A DNA stretch of 50,996 bases from Pandoraea sp. (GTDB taxonomy: Bacteria > Pseudomonadota > Gammaproteobacteria > Burkholderiales > Burkholderiaceae), in the NCBI GenBank assembly GCA_031291335.1, contig JARLJF010000048.1, positions 1-50,996 of the forward strand. Direction: 5' to 3'. Under the pieces are notes generated by a model. The model had not been told where the DNA came from. It did no database searches and was given only the letters and a program-made list of their open reading frames with translations. The first letter of the stretch is position 1; every line of letters begins with the position of its first letter. The position numbers and the translations under genes were made by a program. This document shows positions 46,009 to 50,996 of the stretch, piece after piece.

Positions 46009-46755
46009 ATGAAGATCGATCTGAACGTTGACCTTGGCGAAGGGTGCAACTACGACGAGGCACTGCTCGCGCTGGTCAGCTCGGCCAATGTCGCCTGCGG
46101 CTGGCACGCGGGCGACGCCGGGACGATGCAGCAGGTAGTGCGCTGGGCATTGGCGCATGGCGTGGCCATCGGCGCGCATCCAAGCTTCCCCGATCGTGAG
46201 AATTTCGGACGCACCGAAATGCAGCTCCCGCTCGACGAGATACGAGCGGGCATGCTGTATCAGATCGGCGCACTCGCCGCGATGGTCCGCGCGCAAGGCG
46301 GCTGGCTCTCGCACGTCAAGCCGCACGGCGCGCTCTACAATCAGGCGGCGCGCGATCCGGCACTGGCCGAGACGCTTGTCGAAGCCGTTCGCGCCTTCGA
46401 CACCGATCTCGCGATCTTCGGGCTGGCGGGCGGTGAGTTGGTGAAGGCAGCGCGCGCGGCGGGCATGCAGGCGGTCGAGGAAGTCTTCGCCGACCGGGGT
46501 TACAACCCCGACGGCTCACTGGTCAAACGGGGTACGCCGGGCGCGCTGATCGAGCGCGAGGAAGATGCGCTCGCACAAACGCTCACGATGGTGCGCGAGC
46601 AGCGCGTGCGAGCCATTGACGGCACACTGGTGCCGATTCACGCCCAAACCGTCTGCCTGCACGGTGACGGGGAACACGCGCTCGAATTCGCCCAACGCAT
46701 TCGCAGCTTCCTGCTAGACGAAGGCATCGAGATCGCGCCGGTTCGACAGCCCTGA
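46009..46755 (+). CDS. pxpA: 5-oxoprolinase subunit A
   Basis: This 248-residue LamB/YcsF-family protein opens [33 protein letters not shown] and [12 protein letters not shown] follow, then [13 protein letters not shown] and [18 protein letters not shown]. It is the hydrolytic partner of PxpBC. It follows pxpC by 42 bases with a clear GGAG before ATG 46009 and is closed by a hairpin. Confidence 0.96.
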   Translation: MKIDLNVDLGEGCNYDEALLALVSSANVACGWHAGDAGTMQQVVRWALAHGVAIGAHPSFPDRENFGRTEMQLPLDEIRAGMLYQIGALAAMVRAQGGWLSHVKPHGALYNQAARDPALAETLVEAVRAFDTDLAIFGLAGGELVKAARAAGMQAVEEVFADRGYNPDGSLVKRGTPGALIEREEDALAQTLTMVREQRVRAIDGTLVPIHAQTVCLHGDGEHALEFAQRIRSFLLDEGIEIAPVRQP

Positions 46756-46775
46756 CGCACCTCGTTTCGGCTAAA

Positions 46776-46811
46776 GAAAAACGCCGTCTGCGGGCATCCA
46801 CAGACGGCGTT
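46776..46811. terminator. Terminator between pxpA and the aminotransferase
   Basis: AACGCCGTCTG pairs with CAGACGGCGTT (11 bp, 10-base loop). On the minus strand TTTTCTTT follows, so it mainly ends the aminotransferase; on the plus strand it lies 25 bases after pxpA. Confidence 0.8.
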
Positions 46812-46865
46812 GTCATTGTCGTTCAGATGACGCTTACGCCATTACTCCGTTACAGCGTTACAGCG

Positions 46866-48194
46866 TTAAGCCGTCTCGCGAATGGCTTCCGCCACGATGC
46901 CGAACAACTCGTCGAGTTGCGCTTCGCTCACGATGAGCGGCGGCGAGAACGCCAGGATGTCGCCCGTGTAGCGCACCATCGCCCCCTTCTCGAAGCACTT
47001 GACGAAGACTTCGTGCGCACGCGCACCCGGCTTGCCATCGCGAGTGGACAACTCGATACCGCCGACCAGCCCCAGGTTACGAATGTCGATGACGTTCGGC
47101 AGATCACGCAGCCCGTGAATGGCCTTCTCGAAATGCGGCGCGAGTGTCGCGGCGCGCTCGAACAGACCGTCGTTCTTGTACAGATCGAGTGCGGCGCAAG
47201 CCGCCGCAGCGGCGAGCGGGTGACCGGAATACGTGTAGCCGTGGAAGAACTCGATGGCGCCCGCGTTACCGGCCTCGACGATAACGTCGTGCACGCCCGT
47301 CTTCACCGCGACGACGCCCATCGGGACTGCGGCATTGTTCACGCCCTTGGCCATCGTGATGATGTCCGGCGTCACACCGAAATGCTGCGCGGCGAACGGC
47401 TTGCCCAAGCGGCCGAACCCGGTGATGACTTCGTCGAAAATCAGCAGGATGCCGTGCTTGTCGCAGATCTCGCGCAGCTTTTGCAGATAGCCCTGCGGCG
47501 GCACCAGCACGCCGGTGGAGCCGGCGAGCGGCTCGACGATCACGGCGGCGATGTTCGACGCGTCGTGCAGCGTCACCAGACGTTCGAGTTCATCGGCCAG
47601 ATGCGCGCCCCATGCGGGCTGGCCCTTCGAGAAAGCCGCTTCCTTGAGGTTGAGCGTATGCGGCAGGTGATCGACGGCAGGCAGCAGTTGGCCCGAATAG
47701 GCCTTGCGGTTCGGTGAGATGCCACCCACCGAAATGCCGCCGAAACCCACGCCGTGATAGCCACGCTCGCGACCGATAAGGCGCGTACGCTGACCTTCGC
47801 CGCGAGCGCGATGGTAGGCGAGCGCAATCTTCAGTGCGGTGTCGACCGCCTCTGAACCCGAATTCGTGAAGAAGATACGATCCAGCCCCTGCGGCGTGAT
47901 GGCGGCGATCTTGCTCGCGGCTTCGAACGCCTTCGGGTGGCCCATCTGGAACGTCGGCGCAAAATCCATTTCACCCGCTTGCTGGCGGATCGCCTCGACG
48001 ATTTCCGTGCGGCAATGCCCAGCGTTCACGCACCAGAGACCGGCGGTGCCATCGAGAATCTTGCGATTGTCCGACGACGTGTAGTACATGCCCTCAGCCT
48101 TTACCAGCAGGCGCGGCGAGTTCTTGAACTGGCGGTTGTTGGTGAACGGCATCCAGAACGCCGTCATGTCGAGATTCAGGTCTTTCATGTTCAT
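46866..48194 (-). CDS. Omega-amino acid--pyruvate aminotransferase
   Basis: This 442-residue class III PLP aminotransferase is closest in motifs to beta-alanine:pyruvate transaminase. It opens FWMPFTNNRQFK and has the PLP-phosphate loop NSGSEAVDTALK. FDEVITGFGR follows with Asp254, and the PLP lysine is Lys283 in TMAKGVNN. GAGGAG stands eight bases before ATG 48194. It diverges from a MocR-type regulator, which probably controls it. Beta-alanine or another omega-amine is the likely donor; the exact one cannot be read. Confidence 0.93.
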   Translation of the reverse strand: MNMKDLNLDMTAFWMPFTNNRQFKNSPRLLVKAEGMYYTSSDNRKILDGTAGLWCVNAGHCRTEIVEAIRQQAGEMDFAPTFQMGHPKAFEAASKIAAITPQGLDRIFFTNSGSEAVDTALKIALAYHRARGEGQRTRLIGRERGYHGVGFGGISVGGISPNRKAYSGQLLPAVDHLPHTLNLKEAAFSKGQPAWGAHLADELERLVTLHDASNIAAVIVEPLAGSTGVLVPPQGYLQKLREICDKHGILLIFDEVITGFGRLGKPFAAQHFGVTPDIITMAKGVNNAAVPMGVVAVKTGVHDVIVEAGNAGAIEFFHGYTYSGHPLAAAAACAALDLYKNDGLFERAATLAPHFEKAIHGLRDLPNVIDIRNLGLVGGIELSTRDGKPGARAHEVFVKCFEKGAMVRYTGDILAFSPPLIVSEAQLDELFGIVAEAIRETA

Positions 48195-48506
48195 CGCGGG
48201 GGCTCCTCAGTACTTGGCTCGATCAGGATGTCCCGCGGACAGCACGACAGATCGCCACGGGTGGATGTCATCGATCCTACGAGAGGCAGACCGGTACAGA
48301 CATGTACAGTCATACGGAAAATGTATATTCTGTATCGGTCAATTGCCTCAACTGTATTGGCAACAGCCGATGTGACGGACACGCGCCAGTCCCGCCCCCC
48401 GCGGGAAGGCACGTTCGCAGGGCGGCCCGGTCCCCCGTCACGCACCGCCCGCTGTCGCCAACTCGCGTACTCACGCTACTGAAACCGCCAACGCCGTTCC
48501 GACATC
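48195..48506. promoter_or_regulatory. Divergent control region with TACAG/CTGTA repeats
   Basis: The 312-base gap between aminotransferase and MocR-type regulator has no gene. TACAG occurs at 48295-48299 and 48305-48309 (one helical turn apart). CTGTATcGG occurs at 48330-48338 and CTGTATtGG at 48352-48360 (two turns apart). The two pairs face each other, a layout of direct and inverted half-sites as known for MocR regulators. Confidence 0.5.
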
Positions 48507-49967
48507 ATGGTCCAGCCGCTCGCCTTTTCCCTGAATCGCGCCCAACCGGAAGCCCTCGTCGATCAGATCGTGCGAGAGGTCGAGCGTGCGCTACAGCGTC
48601 AGACGCTGCATGCGGGCATGCGAATGCCGTCGATTCGCGCGCTGGCCAAGGCGCACGGTATCAGCACGTTTACTGTCGTGGAGGCGTACGACCGTCTCGT
48701 CGCGCACGGCACGCTGGTCGCCCGGCGCGGCGCGGGGTTCTTCGTGGCGGGCGCGGCAGACGCCCGCGAAGCGGGGCCCGCCAGTCCGGGCAGCGGCCTG
48801 ACGGTCAGTGCCGCAGCGAGCGAAGTCACGAACGCATGGCTGCTCTCCGAGATCTTTGCCGATGACTCCATCGCGGTAAAAAGCGGTTGTGGCTGGTTGC
48901 CGGACAGTTGGCTCGATGAAGACGGACTGCATGGCGCGCTGCGTTCGCTCTCGAAAGGGCCGGGCGCGCATTTCGCGCATTACGGACATCCGCACGGATA
49001 CGGGCCGTTGCGTCAATGGCTGGCGCGGCGTCTCGGCGAGTTGTCCATCGACGCACCGCCCGAGCACATTGTGCTCACCCACGGCGCAACGCAGGCGCTC
49101 GATCTCATCGTGCGTACGCTGCTCAAACCGGGCGACACCGTACTGGTCGAGGCACCGACGTACTGCAACTTGCTGGCGGTGTTGCGGCTGGCGGGGCTGA
49201 ATGTCGTGGGCATTCCGAGAACGGAAGCGGGGCTGGACCTCGCCGCGCTGGAGCAGGCGGCACAGACACACCGTCCGCGCGCGCTGTTCGTGAATCCCGC
49301 GTTGCAGAATCCGTTGGGGACATCGCTCTCGCCGGCATCGGCGCATCGCATTCTGCAGTGTGCCGAGCAACATAACTTCTGGATCGTCGAGGACGACATC
49401 TACCGCGAGTTGGCCCCCGCCGGCACACCGTCGCTGGCAGCGATGGACGGCTTGTCGCGAGTGATCTACGTGTCGAGTTTCTCGAAGACGATTTCGCCAT
49501 CGGTCCGCGTGGGGTATCTGGCATGTTCGCGGGATCTGGCACATGAGATTGCGCGCAGCAAGATGGTGGCGGGACTCACGTCGTCGGAAATCAACGAGCG
49601 CATCGTGCATGCGATTCTCACCGAGGGACGTCACCGCAAACACATCGAGCGCCTGTCTGACCGGCTGACGCGTTCGCGCGCACGTCTCATCACACAGTTG
49701 CAGTCACACGGGGTGACGCTGCTGGCCCAGCCGGAAGGCGGAATGTTCGTGTGCGGCAGCTTGCCTGAAACGGCACCGCCAGCACGCGAACTGGCCGAAG
49801 CGGCCTTGCTGGAGAGCATCATGCTGGCGCCCGGTGAATTCTTTCTCGCTCACAATGAACCCTGCCACTGGTTCCGCTTTAACGTCGCGTATTCGGATGA
49901 TGCGCGTCTGTTCCGCTTTCTCGATCGAGCAGCGGCGGGGAAGCGGGTGGCCTCTCCTCAGGCGTAG
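48507..49967 (+). CDS. MocR-type GntR/aminotransferase-like regulator
   Basis: This 486-residue regulator has an N-terminal GntR winged helix (about 15-80: LVDQIVREVERALQR, RMPSIRALAKAHGISTFTV). A class I aminotransferase-like domain follows, with the PLP lysine in YVSSFSKTISPSVRVGYL and NPALQNPLGTS upstream. MocR proteins sense PLP or an aldimine and regulate amine metabolism. Divergence from the aminotransferase supports control of that gene. Its last 89 bases overlap the convergent TolC-family gene. Confidence 0.92.
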   Translation: MVQPLAFSLNRAQPEALVDQIVREVERALQRQTLHAGMRMPSIRALAKAHGISTFTVVEAYDRLVAHGTLVARRGAGFFVAGAADAREAGPASPGSGLTVSAAASEVTNAWLLSEIFADDSIAVKSGCGWLPDSWLDEDGLHGALRSLSKGPGAHFAHYGHPHGYGPLRQWLARRLGELSIDAPPEHIVLTHGATQALDLIVRTLLKPGDTVLVEAPTYCNLLAVLRLAGLNVVGIPRTEAGLDLAALEQAAQTHRPRALFVNPALQNPLGTSLSPASAHRILQCAEQHNFWIVEDDIYRELAPAGTPSLAAMDGLSRVIYVSSFSKTISPSVRVGYLACSRDLAHEIARSKMVAGLTSSEINERIVHAILTEGRHRKHIERLSDRLTRSRARLITQLQSHGVTLLAQPEGGMFVCGSLPETAPPARELAEAALLESIMLAPGEFFLAHNEPCHWFRFNVAYSDDARLFRFLDRAAAGKRVASPQA

Positions 49968-50996
49968 GCCGATACGGCGTGACCGATGCCAGCGTCGATA
50001 TGCCGTCAGCGTCCAACTGACCGAGACCCGCTGCCAGCGTCAGCTTTGCCAGATTCCAACGCGCCCGAGAGGCGGTGATCGTATGCTCGGCGTCCGCCAA
50101 GACACTCTGCGCGCTGATCAGTTCTTCGATACTCCCGACACCTTCTTGATAGCGCCCGCGTGCGATCCCATAAGACCGCCGTGCATCGTCGTGCAAGCGA
50201 ATTTCGACGGCATGACTCTGCGACAGCGAACGCAGCACGCGATGGCTTTGCCATATGCGGGCATAGAGGCTGCGCTCGGACGCCACCATTTTCGCCCGCG
50301 CCAGGTCGACCAGCGCGTCGGCCTCCATCGTTCGATGTTTCCTGAGTCCGCCGTCGTAGAGCGGAATGCTGATCTGAATCCCGATACTGGCGCTCGATCT
50401 GGCTCGCTCGGCCGCCACCGAACCGGAAGACCGCGCGCCGCGACTGACATCGCCCACCAAGCTCACTGACGGTCCCCAGGCATGTTTGATGGCGTCTCGC
50501 CCGGCCTCTTGCGCGAGTAGTTCGGCATACGCGCCACGCAGCGCCGGGTGGCGCTGCCGAAGACCTGCCAGAAGATCTTCCACCGGCGCCAGCGGATAGG
50601 GGTCATATGCGCCGTCGGATCCCTCGTGCTCCAATGCAAACGCTGTGTTCATATCGACGCCGATCAACGAAGCCAGGGCACCGCTTCGCTCGACGACCTT
50701 CGCCGAGGCGTCCATTCTTGCGAGCACATGCCGAGCGTGTGCGGTGCGAGCACGCAATACATCGGCCAACGCACCGGCCCCCGCTTCGAATCTCGCGCAA
50801 GCCGCTGTGGCACTGCGCAACGACACGCCCTCCACGTTCGATGCCGTATGAAGCTGCGCCTGCGCTTCAAGCACCGCATAGTAGGCTCGGGCGACATCGA
50901 AGATCACCTCCTGAAATCGCACGTCCCGAAGCGCCGTGGCAACGTCCAACCGACTTCGCGCCCGCGCCAGATGCGCGCCACGTGTGCCGAAATCGA
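49879..50996 (-). CDS. TolC-family outer-membrane efflux protein (5' end outside window)
   Basis: The minus-strand frame is open to the right edge (372 codons seen), so the N-terminus and signal are missing. The visible protein has two outer-membrane-efflux repeats: DFGTRGAHLARARSRLDVA and VIFDVARAYYAVLEAQAQL, then IGIQISIPLYDGGLRKH and the second coiled-coil helix. This is the TolC/CyaE layout. The C-terminal tail (PPASPPLLDRESG) is Pro-rich and overlaps the MocR gene by 89 bases. It would form the outer channel of a secretion or efflux system whose partners lie beyond the window. Confidence 0.9.
   Translation of the reverse strand, partial: DFGTRGAHLARARSRLDVATALRDVRFQEVIFDVARAYYAVLEAQAQLHTASNVEGVSLRSATAACARFEAGAGALADVLRARTAHARHVLARMDASAKVVERSGALASLIGVDMNTAFALEHEGSDGAYDPYPLAPVEDLLAGLRQRHPALRGAYAELLAQEAGRDAIKHAWGPSVSLVGDVSRGARSSGSVAAERARSSASIGIQISIPLYDGGLRKHRTMEADALVDLARAKMVASERSLYARIWQSHRVLRSLSQSHAVEIRLHDDARRSYGIARGRYQEGVGSIEELISAQSVLADAEHTITASRARWNLAKLTLAAGLGQLDADGISTLASVTPYRPTPEERPPASPPLLDRESGTDAHHPNTRR

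Noticed and set aside
1..50996. CRISPR arrays, tRNA or rRNA genes, insertion sequences
   Set aside because: I saw no regularly spaced direct repeats, cloverleaf genes, transposase frames or terminal inverted repeats on reading the window. A dedicated scan was not possible.

Overview
The window looks like a chromosomal segment of a Gram-negative betaproteobacterium of the family Burkholderiaceae. High GC, two trimeric porins of the Burkholderia type, many LysR regulators, and the order midA-like / SDR / folB / ttcA / glmU / glmS all point this way. Pandoraea or a close relative is my best guess (inference). I saw no rRNA, tRNA, CRISPR array, insertion sequence or prophage.

Layout. 1-6 kb: the 5' part of a saccharopine-dehydrogenase-like gene, a porin, an orphan copy of NADH dehydrogenase subunit A, and a Tat-exported sulfatase with a divergent LysR regulator. 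6.1-13.9 kb (minus strand): a complete thiazole/oxazole-modified microcin (TOMM, streptolysin-S-like) RiPP operon. In transcription order it holds a 94-residue precursor ending in a Cys-rich core (CCCCTPACCC), an E1-like cyclodehydratase partner, a YcaO cyclodehydratase, a SagB-type azoline dehydrogenase, a large unrecognised helical-repeat protein, and an ABC exporter (ATPase plus permease). This is the most interesting system here. 14.3-23.4 kb: a LysR regulator diverging from a catabolic uptake operon of two oligopeptide-type permeases, a binding protein, an argininosuccinate-lyase-like enzyme with an altered signature, a fused double ATPase and a porin. 23.5-28.8 kb: a DsdC-like regulator diverging from D-serine dehydratase, an MFS transporter and an M81 (MlrC-like) metallopeptidase.

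28.9-36.3 kb: housekeeping genes (glmS, glmU, ttcA, folB, a pteridine-reductase-like SDR, a MidA-like methyltransferase, a DUF2905 membrane protein). 36.5-38.6 kb: an orphan glutamate/aspartate-type binding protein, then a YopJ-family acetyltransferase (type III effector-like) with an intact His-Glu-Cys triad. 38.7-43.6 kb (minus): cca, a glutathione S-transferase, an NDUFA9-like NAD-binding protein and a lipoprotein lytic transglycosylase. 43.7-46.8 kb: 5-formyl-THF cyclo-ligase and the 5-oxoprolinase set pxpB-pxpC-pxpA. 46.9-51 kb: an omega-amino-acid:pyruvate aminotransferase diverging from a MocR-type regulator, then a TolC-family gene cut by the window edge.

The TOMM genes make a closed logic. 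The E1-like protein should bind the leader and present the core to YcaO, which cyclises Cys/Ser/Thr to azolines. The SagB-like flavoenzyme would oxidise these to azoles, and the ABC pair would export the product. A leader peptidase and a dedicated immunity gene are not recognisable. Starts given here were chosen from Shine-Dalgarno spacing and family length. All function calls rest on motifs read by eye; no database search was run.
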